Shown in pieces: positions 43,667-51,649 of a stretch of 64,000 bases of DNA (positions are counted from its first letter, which is position 1; the number at the start of each line of letters is the position of its first letter). The translations under genes and the position numbers were made by a program. The stretch comes from JAIEOG01 sp964611895 (lineage in GTDB: Bacteria; Bdellovibrionota; FAC87; UBA2466). Below the pieces are notes generated by a model. The model ran no database searches. It was not told the origin of the DNA and saw nothing but the letters and a program-made list of their open reading frames with translations. Location of the stretch: positions 1-64,000 of the forward strand of contig CAZTDN010000004.1 in the NCBI GenBank assembly GCA_964611895.1, given 5' to 3'.

Positions 43667-44194
43667 TTAGCGAATTACCCAGTCACGAATGACCACATCC
43701 CGGGGAGCGTAGGCTCCAAACCTCTCTTTTAGGACGTTTAGCATTGCTTTTTTGATGCGGGGAAACCCAGTCGGGCCATTGAAGTCTTCGACCGTAAAGG
43801 GAATGGTCGCCTCGTAAATTGCGTCGCGAATCGACGCGCGGTTCATTTCGAGCCAGTGTTGCGCTTCTTTGTTCGGACAATCCAAGACCAGGTTGAACTG
43901 GGCATAGGCGGCGAGCGTTTGATTGCGATTAGCCAGAGAGATATTCATTCCGGGCAATTCATAAGAGATCGCAAAAAGCTCAGACTCGGGATGCTCCGCG
44001 TGCTCCTCTGGTGCCACGACCTGGTCCGGGGTTACCACCTCTTCCACCCGGTGTACCTGCATTCTAAAAATTTGGACCAGGATAAACAGCGCTGTCAGCA
44101 CAACTGTAATCGCACACCCAACCAAAACGGCGAAAATCAAGCGAGCGCGCGCAGGCAGCTTGCGCGGGTTGGGCGCGCGTTTAGCAGCGGTCAA
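43667..44194 (-). CDS. FliL-like single-pass membrane protein
   Basis: 175 residues from a TTG start with GGGAG about 9 nt upstream. A basic N-terminus (KRAPNPRKLPARAR), one membrane helix (LIFAVLVGCAITVVLTALFILVQIF), then a periplasmic domain whose end resembles FliL: LAAYAQFNLVLDCP, NRASIRDAIYEATIPFTVEDFNG, FPRIKKAMLNVLKERFG and the terminal DVVIRDWVIR. It is distinct from the canonical FliL at 37896-38465 and not within the flagellar operon, so it may be a stator-associated paralogue or a FliL-fold protein of another motor. Lies 41 nt downstream of the secreted-protein gene. Confidence 0.65.
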   Translation of the reverse strand: MTAAKRAPNPRKLPARARLIFAVLVGCAITVVLTALFILVQIFRMQVHRVEEVVTPDQVVAPEEHAEHPESELFAISYELPGMNISLANRNQTLAAYAQFNLVLDCPNKEAQHWLEMNRASIRDAIYEATIPFTVEDFNGPTGFPRIKKAMLNVLKERFGAYAPRDVVIRDWVIR

Positions 44195-44235
44195 TGTTGT
44201 TACTCCCGAGTTGCAATTCTAGTTCAAAAAAACTT

Positions 44236-44817
44236 TTATCGGTCTTGGGGAAGGTTCTTGCGAACGACTTCCGTTACCTTATCGCTGATCCAGTTTCCCA
44301 GCTTTGTATTCAACACCCCAGTGAAAAAATCTTCAAACCAGGTGGGAAAAAGCCTTCCCATTTCTAGCCGATCAAAGCGGGTACTGAGGATCTTAAGGCG
44401 AATGTCCTTCACTTCGCCGCTATCTCCAAAATGGATCTCCGTCTTGAGCTGTGCAGAGCGAGTGCCTACTCCGAGCCACCCTCCGGCGGGCAAGCACAAA
44501 GTCGCTTTCGATTTATACTCTCCGCGCACTTTAGCGAAAATACCTTCAATGTTTGCAGTAGCGACTACAAAACCCTCATCTTGTAGTTCCAAGTCGACTT
44601 TCTGAATCAAGCCTTGCAACGCCAAGTGATAGGAATAAAAACCATCACACAACCAGGCTTGCCATTTCTGGCTCTCAGTCCACTCTCCAGAGAGCTTCTG
44701 CTGGCTAAACCTGAGCTCATCCCCCATCTCTCGCCAATCTTGCGACGATAAATCAGCCTGAGCGACACTCGAGACCCCAATGAAAAGGCACACCAATGCG
44801 AATGCGAAACGCTTCAC
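44236..44817 (-). CDS. Predicted periplasmic protein, unknown
   Basis: 193 residues from GTG 44817, which has a G-rich Shine-Dalgarno-like run just upstream; an in-frame TTG at 44841 adds eight residues. The product starts MKRFAFALVCLFIGVSSVAQA, a good signal peptide with AXA cleavage. The mature part is beta-rich (KVDLELQDEGFVVATANIEGIF, LKTEIHFGDSGEVKDIRLKIL) and ends in a helix (FEDFFTGVLNTKLGNWISDKVTEVV). This pattern resembles lipid- or ligand-binding BPI/SMP-like folds, but I cannot assign a family. Probably co-transcribed with the FliL-like gene. Confidence 0.6.
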   Translation of the reverse strand: MKRFAFALVCLFIGVSSVAQADLSSQDWREMGDELRFSQQKLSGEWTESQKWQAWLCDGFYSYHLALQGLIQKVDLELQDEGFVVATANIEGIFAKVRGEYKSKATLCLPAGGWLGVGTRSAQLKTEIHFGDSGEVKDIRLKILSTRFDRLEMGRLFPTWFEDFFTGVLNTKLGNWISDKVTEVVRKNLPQDR

Positions 44818-44852
44818 TATACCCCCCCCATGAATTTTCAAACCCCAACTAG

Positions 44853-44881
44853 AGCATCGTGAGTGGGTAGAGTGAAGTCAA
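44853..44881 (-). promoter_or_regulatory. Candidate sigma-70 promoter
   Basis: On the - strand TTGACT, a 17-bp spacer and GATGCT would start transcription about 30 nt before GTG 44817. The -35 is good and the -10 is weak. Confidence 0.35.
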
Positions 44882-44887
44882 GAACGC

Positions 44888-45106
44888 TCAATAACGCTGC
44901 GCAATATCATCCGGGGAGACATTCAGAACCGAGGCTAGCACAAGGATATTCTCTGTTTTAACCCGCTGGATTTGCCCGCTCAGCCAGCGGCGCAGCGTCG
45001 ATTTGTGCACTCCGGCACACTCAGCAACCCACCAACGCTTGAGCTCTTGGGCAGCGAGAATGGCGAGTAGCCGCTCCGTATTGAGAGCATGAAAACGTTT
45101 TGACAT
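44888..45106 (-). CDS. Small XRE-type helix-turn-helix regulator
   Basis: 72 residues, essentially one Cro/C1-like HTH domain: LLAILAAQELKRWWVAECAGVHKSTLRRWLSGQIQRVKTENILVLASVLNVSPDDIAQRY. The recognition helix is around HKSTLRRWL. A perfect AGGAGG lies about 8 nt before the ATG. It sits between the Ig-repeat protein gene and the periplasmic-protein gene on the same strand and may control either. Its own target site is not identified. Confidence 0.8.
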   Translation of the reverse strand: MSKRFHALNTERLLAILAAQELKRWWVAECAGVHKSTLRRWLSGQIQRVKTENILVLASVLNVSPDDIAQRY

Positions 45107-45190
45107 GATACTTCCTCCTAGAGATTAGGAGTCCTTGCAAACGGCAGACACTCGCTCCAGGCACCAGACGGTTCACCCCGAGAATCAAAT

Positions 45191-45205
45191 CCGCGCTCTG
45201 CGCGG
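45191..45205 (-). terminator. GC-rich hairpin after the Ig-repeat gene
   Basis: CCGCGC-TCT-GCGCGG is a perfect 6-bp GC stem with a 3-nt loop, 17 nt beyond the stop of the Ig-repeat gene. The bases that follow on the - strand (ATTTGATT) are only moderately T-rich. Confidence 0.4.
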
Positions 45206-45221
45206 TCGAAAACCGGTCTAT

Positions 45222-48041
45222 TTAGCGAAGCGTGGAGAATAAAACGGTGTTGGAAACCGCGGAGCGTCCGTCCCCATCCGTAACTCTGACGCGCACCTGA
45301 TAGAGAGAGCCGGCCTTTAAGCCAGTGATCGTGGTCGATTGGGCGGTGGCGTCGGGGCTTACTTCCGGCGCTACGAGATCAAACACAAAGTTCTGTCCGT
45401 ACTCGACCCGCCCCTTTGCCGGAAACGTCGTGGTCCAACGTATGGTCGCCGAATTCTTGGTGATCTGTTGCACGGAAATCGACGAGACCACCAGGGGCGA
45501 GCTCTGAATCTTCCATTGGTAAGACGTCGCGGGGCCTTGGTTCCCAAAAGAGTCAGTCGCATAGATCGCCACCGAGTGATTTCCGTCGGCGAGCCCACTC
45601 CACGCCGAAGGAGACTCGCAAGCTTGAACCGCAGCTCCATCGAGACTACAAAAAAACTGTGCGCCTTCGGAAGAACTAAACCGCAGAGACATACTACTCA
45701 GACTTGTAACGGCCGCCGAAGGGGTAGCGGACAGTATTTGCACCGTAGGCGCGATCGTATTCACTTGCCATGAGAACACGGCGGCTTCGCCCGCAATTCC
45801 CCCAGCATTGATCGCACGCACTTGGAACAAGTGATTCCCATTTCCTAGGCCGCTGTACACAACTGGACTGCTGCACGCACCAAAGGCATTTGAATCCAGT
45901 GCGCATTCAAACTGACTCGACTGGGCGCTGGTAAATGCAAACTCAGCACCGGTCTGGTTGGTTCGAGCCACTTGAGGAGACACCACGCTCAGACTCACCA
46001 CCGCCGGACTCGCAACCTGCCAGGTATATTCCATGGGGAGACTTGGGTTTCCGGCCCGGTCTGTCGCCACCACCACGAGGCGGTGCACCCCATCCAATAA
46101 CCCGTTTACAATGAAGGGAGACATACAGGGGATCGAGCCCCCTTCATCCAGCTCACACGAAAATTCTGCTGTTTCCGATGCTGAAAAATCCAGAAACAAG
46201 CTCGCGCTGGTAGTGATTTGTTCCGTCGGCGAAACGGACGTAACCTGAACAGTGGGGGCAATCAGATCGACTTCCCAACCAACCGACGATTCCTCACCGC
46301 GATTACCAGCAAGATCTACCGGGACCACGCGCAAGACATGCGAACCGTGGGACAAGCCGGTCAGAGAAAACTCCTTTTCACAGGATGCAAACACTCCGTC
46401 GTCTACCGAGCACTCAAAGCCGCTATCCTCAGAAGCACTGAGGCGAAACTGGGCCGAATCCAAAAGGGTGGGTACCACCACCGGAGAGAGCATTTCAATC
46501 GTGGCAGTAGGCGCGGTTAAATCAACCACCCACGCCGTACGAGCAGAGACCCCTTGGTTTCCGGCCAAATCCACAGCCTGGATCTCAAAAATGTGATGCC
46601 CTTCGGCTAATCCGCTCAACACAACCGGCGTTTGGCAACTGTCGAGGGATTGCCCATCCAGACTACACAGAACCGTACCGGGTTCGGACAGACGGTAGGC
46701 AAGATGCATTTCGGTCGTTTGCACATTTTCTTGCTGAGGGTTACGCGATAGCTCGATCACACTCGGCGGCACCGTATCTATTTCCCAATTCCATTCTATT
46801 GGCACAGAGTGCCCCCCGGCGGCGTCGCGTGCGCGCACGCTTAGGGTGTGCGTCCCGTCAGACAAATCTCGATACACAAGAGGAGAGCTACAGTCTGAAA
46901 AAACTGCCGAATCCAGCGAACATTCTGCGGCGACGGCGTTTCGCGTTTGGAACTCGAATTCCGCCGTGGAACGTGCCACCCTTTCGTCTTCAGTAGAGAC
47001 CCACTCCACGACTGCCGGATCTTGCTGCACTTCCCATTCATAGGCGTCCGGTTTGGAGTATTTCCAACACCCTCCAGTCTTTGCGGCTAAGCGCACTTCG
47101 ATACGGTGCTTGCCTTTAGATAGATCGGAAAACACCGCCGGGTTCGCACACAGCGCGAAGGCTTTTCCATCTAAACTACATTGAACCTGGCTCCCTTGGC
47201 CCCAGTTTTCGTTTTTTTGCCAATAGGCCGTAAGCGAACGCAAAGAAGTCGATGCCTCAGCTGGGACTGTTTTTACAATCTGTACCGCGGGACGCACATA
47301 GCGCGCGTAAAACGAATGGTCCAAACGCTGCCCACGCACTCCAGGAGTTGGCCTGTGCCTTACCGAAAAGGCGTGCCACCCGTCGGCAAGACCCGAATAG
47401 GCGATTCCGTCGACACAAGGCGCATAGGCCCGGCCATCGAGACTACACTCCGTCATTACCGTGGGCGCGCTATTAATGAAGTCAAACCGAATCTGCCGAT
47501 CGGAAACAGAGCTGGGCGGCCGCGCTCCGCGCCAGGTCAAGGACGCGTAACTCCCCTGCGCGGGTTCAAATACAATGCGAACATAGGCCATTGGCTTGCC
47601 AGCGTGCACCCATAGATGAATGCGGCGACGGTGCTTTTGGGTTTTTAGAGCGACTTCGGCGAATGTCTCTCTTCCAAAGGTCAATGAGTTCAAAGGCACC
47701 CTCAACACCCAAACTCCCGACCTTTGTTCCCAGGCAGCAGATTGTAATGCGTCGGCGACAAACCGCCCACGACGACCGTTCAATCCAATTTGAAGAGTTT
47801 GGATGGGGACCTGTTTTCCATCCCTAAACACGATCTCCGCAACAGGGGAATATTCATGCGCCAATAAGCGGGCGTCGAGCCAAGGAAAGCGAGCCTTAAG
47901 CCCATGGCCCTGTACCGCCGCATTGTACGCATAACCAGAATGATGGGATTTTGATCGAGAAGAAGCGCTCCGTGGGAGAATACCCGCCACAAGAACTAGC
48001 GCGAGGATAAGCACTTTGTTTACATTCCGCCAACGTACCAT
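45222..48041 (-). CDS. Large surface protein with eight Ig-like C-X9-C repeats and an Fn3 domain
   Basis: 939 residues. A signal peptide-like N-terminus (VNKVLILALVLVAGILPRSASS) leads to a unique region (40-180). Eight beta-sandwich repeats of about 85 residues follow, each with a cysteine pair spaced C-X9-C (199/209, 288/298, 374/384, 459/469, 544/554, 629/639, 713/723, 798/808) and a following GLxxGxHxxxV strand (for example YSGLADGWHAFSV). Several carry D-xx-GN turns like cadherin/HYR-type modules common in bacterial adhesins. Residues 850-939 form a fibronectin type III domain (ATIRWTTTFPAKGRVEYG, YQVRVRVTDGDG). No anchoring motif was seen, so it is secreted or periplasmic, possibly adhesive. 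Confidence 0.85.
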   Translation of the reverse strand: MVRWRNVNKVLILALVLVAGILPRSASSRSKSHHSGYAYNAAVQGHGLKARFPWLDARLLAHEYSPVAEIVFRDGKQVPIQTLQIGLNGRRGRFVADALQSAAWEQRSGVWVLRVPLNSLTFGRETFAEVALKTQKHRRRIHLWVHAGKPMAYVRIVFEPAQGSYASLTWRGARPPSSVSDRQIRFDFINSAPTVMTECSLDGRAYAPCVDGIAYSGLADGWHAFSVRHRPTPGVRGQRLDHSFYARYVRPAVQIVKTVPAEASTSLRSLTAYWQKNENWGQGSQVQCSLDGKAFALCANPAVFSDLSKGKHRIEVRLAAKTGGCWKYSKPDAYEWEVQQDPAVVEWVSTEDERVARSTAEFEFQTRNAVAAECSLDSAVFSDCSSPLVYRDLSDGTHTLSVRARDAAGGHSVPIEWNWEIDTVPPSVIELSRNPQQENVQTTEMHLAYRLSEPGTVLCSLDGQSLDSCQTPVVLSGLAEGHHIFEIQAVDLAGNQGVSARTAWVVDLTAPTATIEMLSPVVVPTLLDSAQFRLSASEDSGFECSVDDGVFASCEKEFSLTGLSHGSHVLRVVPVDLAGNRGEESSVGWEVDLIAPTVQVTSVSPTEQITTSASLFLDFSASETAEFSCELDEGGSIPCMSPFIVNGLLDGVHRLVVVATDRAGNPSLPMEYTWQVASPAVVSLSVVSPQVARTNQTGAEFAFTSAQSSQFECALDSNAFGACSSPVVYSGLGNGNHLFQVRAINAGGIAGEAAVFSWQVNTIAPTVQILSATPSAAVTSLSSMSLRFSSSEGAQFFCSLDGAAVQACESPSAWSGLADGNHSVAIYATDSFGNQGPATSYQWKIQSSPLVVSSISVQQITKNSATIRWTTTFPAKGRVEYGQNFVFDLVAPEVSPDATAQSTTITGLKAGSLYQVRVRVTDGDGRSAVSNTVLFSTLR
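45507..47489 (-). repeat. Eight Ig-like protein repeats, ~85-residue period
   Basis: Encodes residues 185-845. The interval between first cysteines is 84-89 residues throughout, and every repeat keeps the C-X9-C pair. Confidence 0.85.
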
Positions 48042-48159
48042 AAAAGCGTTCCTTAAAATTTGGGGGATTTCGCTTCTATGAGTATCGGTGCGCTGCGTGG
48101 AAGGATTATGTCGGCCAATGTGGAGTTTTTTTCACAATTCCAAGCCCACGAATCTACGC

Positions 48160-48165
48160 TAGAAT
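48160..48165 (+). promoter_or_regulatory. Candidate -10 box (TAGAAT) of the glycosyltransferase gene
   Basis: TAGAAT lies 6 nt before the ATG at 48172; no Shine-Dalgarno and no good -35 are evident. If used, the mRNA would be leaderless. Confidence 0.4.
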
Positions 48166-48171
48166 AGGCGA

Positions 48172-49581
48172 ATGTTTAAGCACCCAGCTACTCTGCGCCC
48201 AACGCGACCTGTCCCCCTCTTGGTGCTTTCTGGTGAGGCCTGCCAAGACCGGAATCTCTACCTCCAAAACCAAAGCGACTCACTCTTGGTGGTGATTCCT
48301 TCTGGGGTCAGCCCTCCCCCATGGCTCAAGCCTGGAACGCAGACCGTTTGCCTTCCCCCTGGGAACCCGTACTTGGACACCCTTCTAGCCAATGCAGAAA
48401 CAGTTTTTTGCGCCAACCCTTCAGTGTGCAGTCGAACGGAACCGGCATTCGGAAAACAGGTGCCTTCACCTCAATCCTCCGCCGAAAAATTTGCCATCGC
48501 TGTGGTGTGCGATAGAAAGTATCTACCGTTTTTCTTCGGTCTAGTTCAAAATCTTCGTGCCGTACACCCAGGCCCCCTAGAGATTCACCTCGCGGCGTTG
48601 GATGCAGAAGTCGGCGCCGCTGCCATAGCACGTTTCCCTGATCTAGATCTCCGAGTGTATGCTGCCGAAGACCTCTGGGATAAAGACGATCTCCCGCGAT
48701 TTCTAGCGCGGTCTGTCGCGTCTCGGGCATATACGTGCAAACCGCGGATTGCGCTTCACGCTCTGAAAAACACGGAGGCGGACGCCATATTTCTGCTCGA
48801 CTTGGATATTTTCTTTTTTCGAGATCCCGCTCGCCTTCTGTCCGCATTTGAAGGAGCAAACGCTCTGCTATTTCCCCAGTGGAGCGATCGCTTCACCTGG
48901 GCCAGGCTCCATGGCTCAATCAACTCCGGCATGGTTGGGGCCAAGAAAGGGGCGGAACATTTGCTGGCGTGGTGGTCGCAAGCATGCTTGATCCGCTGCG
49001 ACCTACACGTGGAGCAAGGTTTTTTTGGAGACCAGGGATTTTTGGATCAAGCGCTGGTTTATTTCAGTGGCATCCGGGTTTATCGCGAGTGGGATGAAGA
49101 CGTGGCCCCTTGGAACCGCAATACTCTGCGCGCGCAGTTTTCGGACTCTCATCTTTCGGTGTTGAACGGACAAGCTGTCGGCAGTTTCCATGCCGCTGGT
49201 CCGGACAGCGACCGGGTTTTTGAATTGAAATACCTCTGGGATCAAGTCGTGGCTGTTTTTTCAGGACTTCCAATTCGGGATTGTCCCGTTTTTTTCCCTT
49301 ACCTCTTGGAACAGCAACGCTTGTACTTTTCGGGTTTAGATAGAGCGATGCGAGTGGCGACTTTGCTCAAAAATCGACTCGGTATTCCCGTCCCCAGGTG
49401 GACCCCAAAAACTCTTGCCTGGGCATTGGGAGCTTTATCCCCTCTGTTTTCTCTGATTGACACTTTGCACTGCAACTACGCCCGTTGGCGCCAACATGGA
49501 CCTGTCGAAGATCCCCATTCGAGCCAATGGGTTCGGCTCCAGCAAACCGTGCTTTTTTCGCCGGAGAAACTTCTCTCCTAG
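48172..49581 (+). CDS. Glycosyltransferase-like protein (GT-A fold)
   Basis: 469 residues. An N-terminal region of about 100 residues (LVVIPSGVSPPPWLKPG) precedes a nucleotide-sugar transferase-like domain: KFAIAVVCDRKYLPFFFGLVQNLRAVHPGPLEIHLAALD, the metal-binding DLD at 210-212 (IFLLDLDIFFFRDP), NSGMVGAKKGAEHLLAWW and FFGDQGFLDQALVYF. This resembles GT8 or putative nucleotide-diphospho-sugar transferases. No membrane helix is evident. It may act on envelope polysaccharide or glycoproteins; substrate unknown. Followed 49 bp later by a histidine-kinase gene. Confidence 0.75.
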   Translation: MFKHPATLRPTRPVPLLVLSGEACQDRNLYLQNQSDSLLVVIPSGVSPPPWLKPGTQTVCLPPGNPYLDTLLANAETVFCANPSVCSRTEPAFGKQVPSPQSSAEKFAIAVVCDRKYLPFFFGLVQNLRAVHPGPLEIHLAALDAEVGAAAIARFPDLDLRVYAAEDLWDKDDLPRFLARSVASRAYTCKPRIALHALKNTEADAIFLLDLDIFFFRDPARLLSAFEGANALLFPQWSDRFTWARLHGSINSGMVGAKKGAEHLLAWWSQACLIRCDLHVEQGFFGDQGFLDQALVYFSGIRVYREWDEDVAPWNRNTLRAQFSDSHLSVLNGQAVGSFHAAGPDSDRVFELKYLWDQVVAVFSGLPIRDCPVFFPYLLEQQRLYFSGLDRAMRVATLLKNRLGIPVPRWTPKTLAWALGALSPLFSLIDTLHCNYARWRQHGPVEDPHSSQWVRLQQTVLFSPEKLLS

Positions 49582-49630
49582 CTTTCGCCTTTTCGCGGAA
49601 AGTGCGGTAACTTAGCGTAAAGAGAACAAG

Positions 49631-51649
49631 ATGCGGCTACCGATCCGTTACAAGATTCTCGCAGTCACAGGGTTTTTGTTGATGGCGGCTGTCGGAGCCT
49701 ATACTTGGCTTGCGTCTTTCATTTTTTTTGAACAGAAAACGGCGCTCCTATTCGACATCAACCATAGCGTTGCCGTCAATTCCGCATCTCAGCTCCGCTC
49801 CCAACTCGAATTGGCATCGGATCGTCTGCGCTTTTTTGCCTCTGCACGCATTACGAATCCCGCTGCCCCCTTCCCGCTCGCTACACTGCGCGACAGCAGC
49901 ATTGAACAAGTGGCAATCTACCGATTGAGTCAGGGTGAATGGATAGTAGTCCCCTCGGGCCCCGATATCGCAAACCTGGCGCTTCCCCCAGAGGCTGTGC
50001 GCCCCTATCTGAACAAGGCCTTGCAAACAGGCAGCGTGTTTTGGTCGGAATCTGCTCCTAAACAAAAATCTTTGTTCTATCTGGGAACGCGGGTCGATGC
50101 TTCCCACTATATCCTAGCTTCCCTCGACGCCGCGCCCCTCTTCCAAGTTTTGCATACAAGCGGCATTTTTGAATCTCTCCTGATGCAGGCAAATGGAAAG
50201 GTCCTGCTCCACGTAGAAAGCCAGAAGGAAATTTCTCCACAGGAATCTTTCAGGCACCCGCTAGCAGCCACCGCTGCCTCCCATGTGGGACTCAGCGGTG
50301 TCCAACGGTTTTCACTCGATGCACAAAGCTTTTTTGGAGCTTATGCTCCGGTAGGTTTTGGCGACTTGGTGCTCGTCAGCCAGGCCAGTCAATCGGAGGT
50401 TACCTCCGCCCTGGCAGTTCTAATCCGTCGATCGCTGCTTTTTGGATTGATTGTCCTCACTCTGGCGTTGATCGCGAGCATCCTTTTGTCCCGTTCTCTC
50501 ACTCGCAACCTTCAACGGCTTGCAAGTGGGGTCAGCGCCCTGGGCAAAGGGCAATTCGACGCTCAGATTCTAGTTCGCTCCGGGGATGAAGTAGAAACGC
50601 TCGCCGATTCGTTCAATGAAATGGCTTGCGCGCTCAAGGCGTCCCGCCAGGCCCTTGAAAAAACGAACCAAGAACTCGAAGAAAAAGTACAACTGCGCAC
50701 GGCCCAACTTCGAGAGACAAATGCGCAAATACGAAGCGTCCAGGAAAAACTTTTGCAATCCACTCAACTCGCAGCGGCTGGAGAAATCGCCGGCCAAACT
50801 GCACATGAGCTCCTCAATCCACTGACTGCGATTTTCAGCCGTCTAGAACGCTCAAGACTTGCGATACACAATCGCTCCGCATCGGTGAACGCCCAGTGGA
50901 AAGAGATTCTTTCCGCTTGGAAAACAGACTTTCAGGAGGGAGGTATTCAACAATGGATTCAGTCTCTCCAAGCGCCATCCAAAGTTCTCCCACAGCGCAC
51001 TCTCGCGGAAGAAGACCTGCAGAACCTGGAAGCCCTCTCGGGGTTCTGGCAAGAGCAGTCCGCACTCATTGCCTCGGACTTGGATTTCGTTCAAGAACAG
51101 TCACAGCGTATTCACCGCATTGTGGATAAAATGCGTGAACTCGTTCGGGCGTCTGACAAATCGGAAGTTTCTTGCCGTAGCGCGATCGAAGAAGCGATTG
51201 CAACGCTCTCTGATTTTCTCGAACAACGAGGCGTTGCAATTCGTTTGGAGTGGACCGCGCTTCAAGATGAAGCCGTTTTGAACAAAGACGAACTTGTCCA
51301 GATTTTGACGAATCTTTTGCGAAACGCCTACCAAGCAGTCCGTGACTCTCAGTCTCAAACTTCTGGACTCATCCAGGTCCGGGCATACAATCAAGAAAAC
51401 TCTCTCTGGGTCGACATTGAGGACAATGGCGTGGGCATTGCCGCTGAAAACCGAAACCGCTTGTTTGAACAGGGATTCACAACAAAGGCTCCCCAAGAAG
51501 GAACAGGCCTGGGGCTTGCCATTTGCCGACGCTATGCCCGAGCCTTTGGGGGCGAAGTAGAGCTCGTGTTCAGCGCACCCAATCAAGGGACCTGTTTTCG
51601 GGTCACTATTCCTCTCCGCCACGCCCCTGCCGAGGCAATCCCGGCATGA
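49631..51649 (+). CDS. Membrane sensor histidine kinase
   Basis: 672 residues. Membrane helix 1 (ILAVTGFLLMAAVGAYTWLASFIFF) and helix 2 (SLLFGLIVLTLALIASILLSRSL, about 275-300) flank a periplasmic sensor of about 230 residues. A HAMP domain (LASGVSALGKGQFDAQILVRSGDEVETLADSFNEM) and coiled coil (EKTNQELEEKVQLRTAQLRETNAQI) lead to the H-box AGQTAHELLNP with phospho-acceptor His392. The dimerisation region is expanded by about 70 residues. The ATPase domain has ILTNLLRNAYQAV (N box), DNGVGI (G1), and GTGLGLAICRRYARAFGGEV (G2). Its stop overlaps the next gene's ATG, so the kinase and a surface protein are coupled. Confidence 0.93.
   Translation: MRLPIRYKILAVTGFLLMAAVGAYTWLASFIFFEQKTALLFDINHSVAVNSASQLRSQLELASDRLRFFASARITNPAAPFPLATLRDSSIEQVAIYRLSQGEWIVVPSGPDIANLALPPEAVRPYLNKALQTGSVFWSESAPKQKSLFYLGTRVDASHYILASLDAAPLFQVLHTSGIFESLLMQANGKVLLHVESQKEISPQESFRHPLAATAASHVGLSGVQRFSLDAQSFFGAYAPVGFGDLVLVSQASQSEVTSALAVLIRRSLLFGLIVLTLALIASILLSRSLTRNLQRLASGVSALGKGQFDAQILVRSGDEVETLADSFNEMACALKASRQALEKTNQELEEKVQLRTAQLRETNAQIRSVQEKLLQSTQLAAAGEIAGQTAHELLNPLTAIFSRLERSRLAIHNRSASVNAQWKEILSAWKTDFQEGGIQQWIQSLQAPSKVLPQRTLAEEDLQNLEALSGFWQEQSALIASDLDFVQEQSQRIHRIVDKMRELVRASDKSEVSCRSAIEEAIATLSDFLEQRGVAIRLEWTALQDEAVLNKDELVQILTNLLRNAYQAVRDSQSQTSGLIQVRAYNQENSLWVDIEDNGVGIAAENRNRLFEQGFTTKAPQEGTGLGLAICRRYARAFGGEVELVFSAPNQGTCFRVTIPLRHAPAEAIPA

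Noticed and set aside
44237..44244. CCGATAA box resembling a FliA -10 element on the - strand upstream of the FliL-like gene
   Set aside because: No TAAA-type -35 at the required distance, and it lies inside the preceding coding region.
43856..44605. 249-codon + strand open frame
   Set aside because: Antisense across the FliL-like and periplasmic-protein genes, both of which have signal or membrane segments and start signals.
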